Position numbers and translations under genes: made by a program
Assembly (NCBI GenBank): GCA_903830015.1
Contig: CAIKSH010000027.1
Location: forward strand, 1-12,001
Direction of reading: 5' to 3'
Length of the DNA stretch: 12,001 nt
Origin: an uncultured Solirubrobacterales bacterium
GTDB taxonomy: Bacteria > Actinomycetota > Thermoleophilia > Solirubrobacterales > Solirubrobacteraceae
In this document: piece by piece, positions 1 to 10,518 of the stretch
Layout: each line of letters begins with the position of its first letter
Position numbering within the stretch: position 1 is the first letter of the stretch
Notes under the pieces: model-generated
Told to the model about the DNA's origin: nothing
The model's input: only the letters and a program-made list of their open reading frames with translations
The model's database searches: none

Positions 1-809
1 AGCCCCAGAACGAGTTCAAGCTCGACCCGTGGATCCCGATCAACGTCTTCGGGATCGACATGTCGATCAACAAGGCCGTCTTCTACGTAGTCGCGGCCTG
101 CATCCTGGCCTGCGGGACCCTGATCTGGATCTCGCGGCGGATGCAGATGAAGCCGAACCGGATCCAGGCGATCGTCGAGGTCTACTACGACCTGGTCTCC
201 AACATCACGCGCGGCAACCTCTCGGGGGCCATGGTCAACCGCTGGTTCCCGTTCATGGCGGCCCTCTTCCTCTTCCTGTGGTTCTCGAACATGATCGGCT
301 ACCTGCTGCTACCGACCAACACCGAGCACATGGTCACCATCTTCGGCATCACGGTGCCGTCGCTGGCCCTCTACGCGGCCACGGCCAACATCTCGGTCCC
401 GCTGGCGCTGACCCTGATGGTGGTCATCAGCTACCACATCGAGGGCATCCGGGCCAAGGGGCCGGTCAGGTACGTGAAGGGCTGGGTCCCTGCCGGGGTT
501 ACCGGCGTCGCCGCGGTCCCGATCTTCTTCATCGAGGTGATCTCCCAGTTCGTCCGGATCATCTCGCTCTCGGTCAGGCTCTTCGCCAATATCCTCGCCG
601 GCCACCTGCTGATCCTGTTCATGGGTGGCGGCCTGGTCGTCCTGCTCAACCTGGCGATCGTCGGCTCGGTCGTCCTCGGCCTGGTCACCGGCACGCTCGC
701 CGTGGCCTTCTACATCTTCGAGGTGGGCCTCGTCGCCACCCTTCAAGCGTTTATCTTCACGACCCTGTCAGCGATCTATCTCGGCGGCGCCGTCGCCGAG
801 GAACACTAA
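1..809 (+). CDS. atpB: F1Fo ATP synthase subunit a (5'-partial)
   Basis: Membrane subunit a of the Fo proton channel; it passes protons to the rotating c ring. The reading frame is open from the window edge (first whole codon at 3), and residues before the Met at position 60 (PQNEFKLDPWIPINVFGID) already match the family N-terminal region. The true start therefore lies upstream and 268 codons are visible. Several hydrophobic helices follow. The essential arginine is in SVRLFANILAGHLL (Arg at 576-578, residue 192 of the visible part), Asn is four residues on, and the conserved Gln is in LQAFIF (744-746). The C-terminus AEEH matches the E. coli ending SEEH. His follows the AG of the AGH motif and a Glu lies in FEVG, the reverse of the E. 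coli E219/H245 pair. The stop TAA is 14 bases before atpE, so the two are co-transcribed. The operon promoter, and atpI if present, lie outside the window. Identification is secure. Confidence 0.96.
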   Translation, partial: PQNEFKLDPWIPINVFGIDMSINKAVFYVVAACILACGTLIWISRRMQMKPNRIQAIVEVYYDLVSNITRGNLSGAMVNRWFPFMAALFLFLWFSNMIGYLLLPTNTEHMVTIFGITVPSLALYAATANISVPLALTLMVVISYHIEGIRAKGPVRYVKGWVPAGVTGVAAVPIFFIEVISQFVRIISLSVRLFANILAGHLLILFMGGGLVVLLNLAIVGSVVLGLVTGTLAVAFYIFEVGLVATLQAFIFTTLSAIYLGGAVAEEH

Positions 810-813
810 GGAG
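808..813 (+). promoter_or_regulatory. Shine-Dalgarno of atpE, supports the GTG start
   Basis: AAGGAG overlaps the last bases of the atpB stop codon and sits 10 bases before the GTG at 824. It supports that GTG as the start of atpE rather than the in-frame ATG at 901, which has no comparable purine-rich tract before it. The overlap with the atpB stop also suggests coupled translation. Confidence 0.8.
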
Positions 814-823
814 CACGAACACC

Positions 824-1117
824 GTGGACCTAACACTGATCACCGAAATCGCCCAGTCGGGCGTAACCGCCGAAGTGGCCCAGGAGTACGGGCGCAAAGG
901 CATGAAGGCGATCGCCCTGGGCATCGGCGCCGGTCTCGGCACCATCGGCCCGGGCATCGGCGTCGGATACATCTTCGGCAAGGTGATCGAGTCGGTCACC
1001 CGTCAGCCCGAGATGAAGGACGAGATCACCTCGATCCAGTGGCTGGGCTTCGCCCTCACCGAGGCGATCGTCTTCTACGCCTTCATCTTCGGCCTCATCG
1101 CCTTCTTCCTGGGCTAG
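824..1117 (+). CDS. atpE: F1Fo ATP synthase subunit c (proteolipid)
   Basis: Subunit c forms the membrane rotor ring that carries protons. The 97-residue product is a helical hairpin. Helix 1 has a glycine-rich face (ALGIGAGLGTIGPGIGVG, about residues 31-48), the polar loop is RQPE (60-63), and helix 2 has the proton-binding glutamate in ALTEAIVFY (Glu80). The IGPGIG segment resembles cyanobacterial and chloroplast c subunits. The positions used for sodium binding in Ilyobacter-type rings (Gln on helix 1, Ser after the Glu) are Val47 and Ala81 here, so proton coupling is expected. The GTG start was chosen from the well-spaced AAGGAG; it gives about 26 residues before the Met at 901, an amphipathic, charged N-terminal extension. 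Starting at 901 would give a more usual 71-residue protein but would lack a ribosome site. It ends 4 bases before atpF. Confidence 0.93.
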   Translation: MDLTLITEIAQSGVTAEVAQEYGRKGMKAIALGIGAGLGTIGPGIGVGYIFGKVIESVTRQPEMKDEITSIQWLGFALTEAIVFYAFIFGLIAFFLG

Positions 1118-1121
1118 GACG

Positions 1122-1688
1122 ATGCCGGCCGGACTCACGCCGATAGCCGCCGCGGCGGCCGAGCAGGAGAGCAGCAACTTCCTGGTCAGCCCGAACCTCG
1201 GGCTGATGATCTGGACGCTGCTTGCCTTCGGGGTGACCCTGATCGTGCTCAACAAGTTCGCCTTCCCGGCGATCCGCAACGCGCTGGACAAGCGCGTGGC
1301 GCTCATCGAGGAGTCGATCGAGCAGGCCGAGCAGTCGCGGGCCGAATCCGAGAAGCTGCTCGCCGAGTACCGCGAGCGGCTCAAGGAGGCGCGCGTCCAG
1401 GCCGACGAGATCGTGGCCCGGGCCCGCAAGAATGCCGAGGCCTACGAGCGCGACTCGTCCGAGGAGGCCAAGGCCAAGCGCGCGGAGCTGCTCGAGCAGA
1501 CCCGGCGCGACATCGAGGCCGAGACGCGCCGCGCGATCGAGGAGATCCGCGGCGAGGTCGCCGACCTGACGGTGCTGGCCACCGAGAAGGTGACCGGCCG
1601 GGTCCTCTCGGATGCCGACCAGCAGCGGCTGGTCGACGAGGCGCTCTCCGAGCTGGACTTCTCCTCGCTGGCCGGGGAGAAGCGCTGA
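1122..1688 (+). CDS. atpF: F1Fo ATP synthase subunit b (peripheral stalk)
   Basis: Subunit b anchors the outer stalk that keeps alpha3beta3 from rotating. The 188-residue protein has an Ala-rich N-terminus, one membrane helix at about residues 26-46 (NLGLMIWTLLAFGVTLIVLN), and then the typical junction FAFPAIRNALDKR. A long, highly charged right-handed coiled-coil-like helix rich in Glu, Arg and Ala runs to about residue 165. The C-terminus is the short delta-binding region. It is a stand-alone b subunit, unlike the mycobacterial arrangement in which a b-like segment is fused to delta. The ATG lies 4 bases after the atpE stop, with only a weak AGGA two bases before it, so translation probably relies on coupling to atpE. 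No second b' gene is present in this cluster. Confidence 0.95.
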   Translation: MPAGLTPIAAAAAEQESSNFLVSPNLGLMIWTLLAFGVTLIVLNKFAFPAIRNALDKRVALIEESIEQAEQSRAESEKLLAEYRERLKEARVQADEIVARARKNAEAYERDSSEEAKAKRAELLEQTRRDIEAETRRAIEEIRGEVADLTVLATEKVTGRVLSDADQQRLVDEALSELDFSSLAGEKR

Positions 1689-1691
1689 CCG

Positions 1692-2222
1692 ATGGAGGAG
1701 ATCGCCCAGGTCTACGCCCGCTCGCTCTTCGAGGTCGCCACCGAGCAGGGTGACGTCGAGGTCGTGCGCGAGCAGCTCGGCGAACTCGCCGACGCGCTGG
1801 AGTCAAACCAGGACCTGCGGCTCTTCTGCTTCTCCCCGTACTTCTCGTCCGAGGAGAAGAAGCGCGGGCTGCAGGCCGCCCTCTCCGGGGTCGATCCCTC
1901 GGTGGAGCGCTTCCTTATGCTCCTGGTGGAGAACGAGCGGCTTCCGCTGATCGGCCGGATCCGCCGCGAGTACGACCGGCTCTGCGACGAGGCCGAGGAC
2001 CTTCTCGCCGTAACCGTGACCAGCGCCGTGGCGCTCGACCCGAAGGTCATCTCCCGCCTGGTCGAGCAGATCAGCGAGCAGACCGGGTCGAAGGTCGAGC
2101 TGACCGAGAAGGTCGATCCGTCGATCGTCGGCGGCGTCGTCCTGCGGGTCGGCAACTCGATCCTCGACGCGTCGATCGCCAACCGTCTTGAAAACCTTCG
2201 CACCGAGGTGGCCCGCGCCTGA
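1692..2222 (+). CDS. atpH: F1Fo ATP synthase subunit delta
   Basis: Subunit delta (OSCP homologue) caps the F1 head and binds subunit b and the alpha N-termini. The 176-residue length is normal for the family. Hallmarks are YARSLFEVA near the N-terminus, the helical domain ending around VERFLMLLVENERL, the connector TVTSAVALD, and the C-terminal signature PSIVGGVVLRVGNSILDASI with RLENLR. The start codon lies 3 bases after the atpF stop. The nearest purine tract (GGGGAGA, 1674-1680) is 11 bases upstream, inside atpF, so coupling is likely. No frameshift or missing segment was seen. Confidence 0.95.
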   Translation: MEEIAQVYARSLFEVATEQGDVEVVREQLGELADALESNQDLRLFCFSPYFSSEEKKRGLQAALSGVDPSVERFLMLLVENERLPLIGRIRREYDRLCDEAEDLLAVTVTSAVALDPKVISRLVEQISEQTGSKVELTEKVDPSIVGGVVLRVGNSILDASIANRLENLRTEVARA

Positions 2223-2237
2223 TCGCGGGCAGATCCC

Positions 2238-2243
2238 AAGGAG
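2238..2243 (+). promoter_or_regulatory. Shine-Dalgarno of atpA
   Basis: AAGGAG lies 12 bases before the ATG at 2256, followed by a purine run. The 33-base atpH-atpA gap is the longest in the ATP synthase operon. It contains no obvious promoter hexamers; the main signal is this ribosome site. Confidence 0.7.
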
Positions 2244-2255
2244 TCAGAGAGAGAA

Positions 2256-6247
<3,992 letters not shown>

Positions 6248-6253
6248 GCGCAG

Positions 6254-6673
6254 GTGGCCCGCACGCCCTTCAAGGTGGAGGTCCTCACCCCCGAGGGTTC
6301 GGTCTTCGACGGCGAGGTCGAGATGCTCTCGACCCGGACCGAGGTCGGCTCGATCGGCATCCTGGCCCACCACACGCCGCTGCTCGGGATGCTCGCGCCG
6401 ACCGAGCTCAAGCTTCACGTGAGCGAGAGCCAGACCGTCCGCTTCGCCCAGGGCGAGGGCTACATCCAGGTCGCCGACAACCACGCGCTCGTGCTCGTGG
6501 AGGAGGCGATCACGCCCGAGGAGCTCGACGTGGCGAAGCTTAACTCCGAGCTCGCCGATGCCGAGGCCGCCGTGGAGGGCGCCGAGCCCCACAGCGAGGC
6601 TATGCGCCGCAGCCTGCGCGACAAGCGCCGCGCCCAGGCCTTCCTCGAAGTGGCCGGCGCCGAGAGCGCCTAG
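6254..6673 (+). CDS. atpC: F1Fo ATP synthase subunit epsilon
   Basis: Epsilon connects gamma to the c ring and, through its C-terminal helices, can inhibit ATP hydrolysis. The 139-residue product has the N-terminal beta sandwich (FKVEVLTPEGSVFDGEVEM, then GSIGILAHHTPLLGML and FAQGEGYIQVADNHALVLVE) and a full C-terminal helical hairpin (about residues 89-135: ITPEELDVAKLNSELADAEA, then a second Arg/Lys-rich helix). The inhibitory domain is therefore present rather than truncated. GTG start (read as Met) with a strong AAGGGGGAG before it. It is the last gene of the operon. Its TAG stop overlaps the stop of the opposing downstream gene. Confidence 0.96.
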   Translation: MARTPFKVEVLTPEGSVFDGEVEMLSTRTEVGSIGILAHHTPLLGMLAPTELKLHVSESQTVRFAQGEGYIQVADNHALVLVEEAITPEELDVAKLNSELADAEAAVEGAEPHSEAMRRSLRDKRRAQAFLEVAGAESA

Positions 6674-6679
6674 CTCTCG
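6661..6679 (+). terminator. Hairpin spanning two convergent stop codons (possible bidirectional terminator)
   Basis: CGAGAGC (6661-6667), loop GCCTA (6668-6672) and GCTCTCG (6673-6679) form a perfect 7-bp stem centred on the CTAG shared by the stop codons of atpC and the opposing gene. The same stem forms in RNA from either strand. No U-tract follows on either side, so it is not a classical intrinsic terminator. It may act as a U-less terminator, a 3'-end stabiliser or a block between converging polymerases. The structure is seen directly; the role is inference. Confidence 0.5.
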
Positions 6680-7773
6680 ACCAGGCCGTACTCGGCCGCG
6701 GCCGCCTTCAGCGGCTCCAGGCCGAACGCCTCGACCGGCCCGAGGGCGCCGGCGCCGTGGATCTCTCCGGCGGCGGCGCGATCGGCCCCCCAGGCCAGGA
6801 AAGCCGCGGTGATGTCGTAGCCGTTGGGCCCGGTCAGCTGGACGGTGGCGAGCCCCTTGCCGGCCGCGTCGTAGGCGGTGGCGACGATCACCGAGCGGGT
6901 CTGCTCCCGGGCCGCTTCGTCGGGCCCGCCGGTCGAGCCCTTCACGAACCGGGCCATCGCCGCGGTCAGCGCCTGCTTGACTCCCGGAACCTTCGTGATC
7001 GCCGCGTTGCCGGCGGCCACGGCCTGGAGCGGCCGGGTCAGCGGCCCGAACCAGCCGAGGTAGACCCCCACCTCCTCAAGGCGCGGATCGAGCGCGGGGA
7101 GCGTGAAGTGCTCGGTGCCCCCGATGGAGACCGCCTGGACCTCACGGCCGTCGACGTTGAACGAGCGCACGCTCCTGGCGCCGCGCTCGCGCCGCATTGC
7201 GCCGCCCCTCCAGGCGAAGGAGCTCTCGAAGAGCACCCCGGCGGCGCTGGCCCGCGTCCCGCCGCTCATGCCGCCGGCCCCGCCGGCGCCCTGCCAGAAG
7301 TAGCCGACCTCCACCCGCCGGGCATTCTCGCCGGCCCGCTCGAGCGCCATCGCCCCGGCCAGGTTCCCTGGGACGAAGTCGTAGCCCATGGCGGTGAGCA
7401 GGGCGATACCCAGCGGCTCGGCGCGCGGGCCGGCCTTCTCGAAGACGTCGCGGATGAACGGCCCCTCGCCTGTTGAGTCGAGGTAGTGGGCCCGCCGACG
7501 GATCGCGGCGTCCAGGGCGGGGCTGCCCCAGCGCATGAACGGCCCGACCGTGGTCACCAGGACGTCGCCCTCGTGCAGGAGCGTGTCGAGGCTCGCCGGG
7601 GCGTTGACGTCGGCCACGCGCGCCTCGAGGCCTCCGAGCTCCTTGGCCAGCGTCTCCACCCGGGCGCGGCTGCGGGCGGCCAGGACCGGCTGCAGCCCGC
7701 GGGCGACCATCGCGCGGGCGGTCAGCTCTCCCGTATATCCGGTGGCGCCGAAGAGGACGATCTTTGAAGGCAT
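6670..7773 (-). CDS. Saccharopine dehydrogenase-like NAD(P)-binding oxidoreductase
   Basis: A 367-residue protein starting MPSKIVLFGATGYTGELTAR. The dinucleotide-binding motif GATGYTG (residues 9-15) opens a Rossmann fold. Next come DVLVTTVGPFMRWGSPALDA and a YLDSTGEGPF segment, then GYDFVPGNLAG and SGGTRAS. This pattern is that of the saccharopine dehydrogenase / trans-acting enoyl reductase superfamily (mycobacterial Rv2953-type proteins share it). Membership does not imply lysine metabolism; many members act on lipids or have unknown substrates, and the substrate cannot be read here. The ATG at 7773 is chosen because the family motif begins within eight residues; the frame stays open far upstream but only as a shadow of the opposite gene. 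A GAGGA lies 10 bases before the ATG. The gene is convergent with atpC and divergent from the M20 gene, so it is a single-gene unit. Confidence 0.85.
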   Translation of the reverse strand: MPSKIVLFGATGYTGELTARAMVARGLQPVLAARSRARVETLAKELGGLEARVADVNAPASLDTLLHEGDVLVTTVGPFMRWGSPALDAAIRRRAHYLDSTGEGPFIRDVFEKAGPRAEPLGIALLTAMGYDFVPGNLAGAMALERAGENARRVEVGYFWQGAGGAGGMSGGTRASAAGVLFESSFAWRGGAMRRERGARSVRSFNVDGREVQAVSIGGTEHFTLPALDPRLEEVGVYLGWFGPLTRPLQAVAAGNAAITKVPGVKQALTAAMARFVKGSTGGPDEAAREQTRSVIVATAYDAAGKGLATVQLTGPNGYDITAAFLAWGADRAAAGEIHGAGALGPVEAFGLEPLKAAAAEYGLVES

Positions 7774-7779
7774 GTCGTG

Positions 7780-7787
7780 ATTATCCT
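7780..7787. promoter_or_regulatory. Overlapping divergent -10-like elements
   Basis: On the + strand TATCCT (7782-7787) fits the actinobacterial TANNNT -10 pattern and ends 7 bases before the ATG at 7795. On the - strand GATAAT (7785 down to 7780) resembles TATAAT and ends 6 bases before the ATG at 7773. Both spacings would place transcription starts at or next to the start codons, which suggests leaderless mRNAs. No convincing -35 boxes were seen. On the - strand GAGGA overlaps this hexamer and could instead be a ribosome site of a longer transcript. This is a prediction only. Confidence 0.4.
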
Positions 7788-7794
7788 CAAGGTG

Positions 7795-8913
7795 ATGGAA
7801 GAGCGCGACCTCGCCGAGCGTCTGATCGCCTACGACACCTCCCGCCCGGAGGGCCTGAGGGTTGCGGCCGAGTACGTACGCGGCTGGCTGGAGAACGCCG
7901 GGGTGCGGGTGGAGACTCGCGATCACGGCGGCCTGCCGATGCTCGTGGGCGAGGTAGGCCCGGTCCGGGGGCCGGCCGTGGTCTTCCACGGCCATCTCGA
8001 CGTGGTGCCCGGGTTCGACGAGCAGTTCGTCCCCCGCGTGGAAGGCGAGAGGCTGGTCGGGCGCGGGGCTTTCGACATGAAGGGCGCGCTGGCCGCGATG
8101 CTCTGCGCGATGGGCGACGCCGCCTCCCAGCAGCGGACGCGGGTCGTCTTCGTCTGCGTTCCCGACGAGGAATCCGAGCAGGTGGACGACCGGGCCACCG
8201 AAGCCTTCGTGCAGTCCGGCATCGACGCCTCGTTTGCGATCACCGGGGAGCCGACCGACCTCCACGTCGGCGTGCAGGCCAAGGGGCTGCTGGCCATCCA
8301 GGTCGAGGTCCGCGGCACCGCCGCCCACGGCTCGACCCCGTGGCTCGGGGACAACGCCGTGCTCAAGGCCCACGACGTCTACCGGCGGATCGAGACGCTG
8401 CCGTTCAGCCGCCAGTCCTCGGAGCTCTTCGACCGGCCGTCGATAAACCTCTCCCGCATCAGCGGCGGCGACGCCATCAACAAGGTCCCCGACCGCTGCC
8501 TTATCGACGTCGACATCCGCTACCTGCCCGGCCAGGACGCCGGCGAGATCCTCGAGCAGGTCGCGGCGCTGCCTGACGTGGAAATCGTCCAGACGCTCGA
8601 GCGGGTGCCGGCCGTCGTGGCCCCCGACGACCCTTACGTCCTGGCCCTGCGCGAGGCCGCCGGGGCCAGCGGCGACAGCGCCAGCCTCTCGGTCGGCCGC
8701 GACGGCGCCTCCGACGCCCAGTACTTCCTGGACGCCGGCATCCCCGCCGTCGAGTTCGGGCCGGTCGGGGCCGGTCACCACGGCCCCGAGGAGTGGGTAT
8801 CGATCCCCTCGCTGGCCGACTACCGCCGGGCGCTCGGAACGTTCGTCGGGGCGGTCGGCGATCTCGGGGATACCCCTGCGCTGCGGGCCATCGACGGCGG
8901 CATGGCCTCCTGA
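7795..8913 (+). CDS. M20-family zinc amidohydrolase/peptidase (ArgE/DapE-like)
   Basis: A 372-residue cytosolic metal-dependent amide hydrolase of the ArgE/DapE/carboxypeptidase G2 family. All active-site motifs are present: HGHLDVVP (His67 ligand, Asp69), GRGAFDMKG (bridging Asp94), PDEES (catalytic Glu125, ligand Glu126), TGEPTD (ligand Glu152), RGTAAHGSTP in the lid/dimer domain (His178), and GAGHHGPEEW (ligand His329). The substrate is not deducible. N-succinyl-diaminopimelate, N-acetylornithine or a dipeptide are all possible, and no lysine or arginine genes lie nearby. ATG 7795 is preferred because it follows a -10-like hexamer and gives the usual MEERDLAERLI start; GTG at 7792 or 7777 would add one or six residues. 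It is transcribed divergently from the oxidoreductase gene and is followed after 64 bases by the LCP gene. Confidence 0.9.
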   Translation: MEERDLAERLIAYDTSRPEGLRVAAEYVRGWLENAGVRVETRDHGGLPMLVGEVGPVRGPAVVFHGHLDVVPGFDEQFVPRVEGERLVGRGAFDMKGALAAMLCAMGDAASQQRTRVVFVCVPDEESEQVDDRATEAFVQSGIDASFAITGEPTDLHVGVQAKGLLAIQVEVRGTAAHGSTPWLGDNAVLKAHDVYRRIETLPFSRQSSELFDRPSINLSRISGGDAINKVPDRCLIDVDIRYLPGQDAGEILEQVAALPDVEIVQTLERVPAVVAPDDPYVLALREAAGASGDSASLSVGRDGASDAQYFLDAGIPAVEFGPVGAGHHGPEEWVSIPSLADYRRALGTFVGAVGDLGDTPALRAIDGGMAS

Positions 8914-8916
8914 GCA

Positions 8917-8945
8917 CCGCTGAACCGGCGGCTCCGGCGGAGCGG
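8917..8945 (+). terminator. GC-rich hairpin after the M20 gene
   Basis: GCTCC-GGC-GGAGC (8931-8943) forms a 5-bp stem with a 3-base loop; alternatively CCGCT (8917-8921) pairs with AGCGG (8941-8945). No U-run follows. It could weaken read-through from the M20 gene into the LCP gene, but at this base composition short GC stems occur by chance. Confidence 0.25.
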
Positions 8946-8948
8946 CTC

Positions 8949-8956
8949 TATACCCT
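8949..8956 (+). promoter_or_regulatory. Candidate -10 region of the LCP gene
   Basis: The AT-rich TATACCCT stands out in the GC-rich 64-base gap. TATACC (8949-8954) shares four positions with TATAAT, and TACCCT (8951-8956) fits TANNNT. A start near 8961-8963 would leave a leader of about 15 bases before GTG 8978. No good -35 is visible at 16-18 bp. Confidence 0.35.
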
Positions 8957-8977
8957 GAAGTTGAGCGTTTTCTGCCC

Positions 8978-10492
8978 GTGAACGAGGATTCCGAAAGCCA
9001 GCCCCGGCCCGGTCGCGGCCTGCTCGCCAAGACGGCGCTGGCCGGCGCCCTGGTCGTCCTGCTCACCGCGACGACCGTCGCCTCGGCCGGCCTGCTCGAG
9101 GTAAACCAGCTCGTAGATATCGTCCAGAAGGAGGGCCAGTCGATCCCGGGCGTGGAGAACGCCCTGGACGACGTCGACGGCGGCGGCCCGCAGACGATCC
9201 TGCTGATCGGCTCCGACCGGCGTTACGAAGAACGCAAGATGAAGAACGCTGGGCGTTCGGACACGCTGATGCTCGCCCACCTGGATCCCGACGCCGGCTC
9301 GACGACGGTGATGTCGATCCCGCGCGACCTGCGTGTCCAGATTCCCGGCTACGGCCAGGACAAGATCAACGCCGCCTTCGCCTTCGGCGGTCCCAAGCTC
9401 ACGCTGAAGACCGTCCGCGACCTGCTGAACATCCCGATCAACCACATCGTCGAGGTCAACTTCGGTGGTTTCAGCCGCGCCGTCAACCGGCTGAACTGCG
9501 TCTACGTCGACGTCGACCGCCGCTACTACCACTCCAACGCCGGCCTGGCGCCCAGCCAGCAGTACGCCGAGATCGACATCCCGCCTGGCTACCAGCGGAT
9601 GTGCGGCCAGACCGCCCTCTCCTACGTCCGCTACCGGCACACCGACTCGGACTTCGTCCGCGCCGCCCGCCAGCAGGACTTCCTGCGCCAGGCCAAGGGC
9701 CAGTTCGCGGTCTCCTCGATCCTGGGCGACCGCAAGGAGCTGGTGAGGATCTTCGCCCGCTACACGCGGACCGACATCCGCTCCAATGACGAGATCCTCC
9801 AGCTGCTGAAGCTCGCCTTCCTCTCCTCCAAGAACCCGGTCAGCGAGGTCCGTTTCCCGGCCACCGACATTCCGGGAACCAGCGACCTGCAGATCTCGCC
9901 TTCGGCGCTGAGCAAGGCGGTCGACGAGTTCGAGAACGCGCGGCCGTCGCCAGGTGCCAAGCAGACCGGGGACGAGAGCAGCAAGGCGCGCAAGGCGCGC
10001 AAGAAGCAGCGCAAGAAGACATCGAGCGCTCTCCCGGCCGGCATCGTCGGGGACAAGAGCGAGGCCGAGCAGCAGGCGATCCGGGCGGCGACCAAGATCC
10101 GCCTGCCGATCTACTACCCGGCGGTGCGGCTGGCCAGCGGCGGCTTCTCCTCCGGCGAGCCCGACTACCCGGCCACCCGCGCCTATCGCCTGGTGACCCG
10201 CCAGAAGGACCGCTACGAGTCCTACCGGATGGTCCTCTCTACCGGCGAGGCCGGCCAGTACTACGGGATCCAGGGCACGGCGTGGAAGTCGCCGCCGATC
10301 CTCGATGGCCCGAGCGAGACGATGAAGCTCGGGGGCCGCAGCTTCGAGCTGCACTACGACGGCCGGCGGCTCTCGGTGGTGGGCCTGAAGACGCCGAAGG
10401 GCAGCTATTGGGTGGCCAACACGCTCTCGCGGACCCTCACCAACCAGCAGATGCTGGCGATCGCCAAGTCGCTCAAGCGGCTCGGCAGCTGA
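8978..10492 (+). CDS. LytR-CpsA-Psr (LCP) family transferase with an extra C-terminal domain
   Basis: LCP enzymes sit on the outer membrane face and transfer lipid-linked polymers (teichoic or teichuronic acids, arabinogalactan, capsule) to peptidoglycan. The 504-residue protein has a short cytosolic N-terminus, one membrane anchor (about residues 15-40), and the LCP domain (about 74-238). Visible signatures are ILLIGSDRR (74-82), GRSDTLML (92-99), SIPRDLRV (Arg116, Asp117), KINAAFAFGGP, and YVRYRHTDSDFVRAARQQDF (from 216; Arg218, Arg220, Asp225, Arg228, Arg231). A Lys/Arg-rich linker (KARKARKKQRKK, 336-347) leads to a C-terminal domain of about 150 residues that I do not recognise. It is not the LytR_C type. 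GTG start; no clear Shine-Dalgarno. It lies upstream of the UDP-glucose dehydrogenase gene, fitting a surface-polymer role. Confidence 0.9.
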   Translation: MNEDSESQPRPGRGLLAKTALAGALVVLLTATTVASAGLLEVNQLVDIVQKEGQSIPGVENALDDVDGGGPQTILLIGSDRRYEERKMKNAGRSDTLMLAHLDPDAGSTTVMSIPRDLRVQIPGYGQDKINAAFAFGGPKLTLKTVRDLLNIPINHIVEVNFGGFSRAVNRLNCVYVDVDRRYYHSNAGLAPSQQYAEIDIPPGYQRMCGQTALSYVRYRHTDSDFVRAARQQDFLRQAKGQFAVSSILGDRKELVRIFARYTRTDIRSNDEILQLLKLAFLSSKNPVSEVRFPATDIPGTSDLQISPSALSKAVDEFENARPSPGAKQTGDESSKARKARKKQRKKTSSALPAGIVGDKSEAEQQAIRAATKIRLPIYYPAVRLASGGFSSGEPDYPATRAYRLVTRQKDRYESYRMVLSTGEAGQYYGIQGTAWKSPPILDGPSETMKLGGRSFELHYDGRRLSVVGLKTPKGSYWVANTLSRTLTNQQMLAIAKSLKRLGS

Positions 10493-10518
10493 GTCCCGGC
10501 AATCGGTTTTCCGGGCGC

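Noticed and set aside
60..62. ATG at 60 as the start of atpB
   Set aside because: The frame is open to the window edge and the upstream codons already encode the conserved NEFKLDPWIPI region, so this Met is internal and the gene is 5'-truncated by the window.
29..823. In-frame extension of atpE upstream to position 29, which would give a 362-residue protein
   Set aside because: The upstream part is a shadow of atpB in another frame, Arg/Pro/His-rich without membrane helices; the AAGGAG/GTG at 808-826 explains the real start.
7764..7769. TTGAAG as a -35 box for the M20 promoter
   Set aside because: Only 12 bp separate it from TATCCT at 7782, too short for a sigma70-type promoter.
7774..9066. 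N-terminal extension of the - strand oxidoreductase through the M20 gene
   Set aside because: The Rossmann motif begins right after the ATG at 7773; the upstream codons are antisense to a complete M20 enzyme.
9983..10018. Short tandem repeat (AAGGCGCGC twice, then AAG-rich codons) in the LCP gene
   Set aside because: It encodes the Lys/Arg-rich linker KARKARKKQRKK; a low-complexity hinge explains it better than a mobile or regulatory repeat.
10495..10515. CCCGG/CCGGG inverted repeat between LCP and dehydrogenase genes as a terminator
   Set aside because: The stem is only 5 bp with an 11-base loop and no downstream U-run; such matches are common by chance at this GC content.
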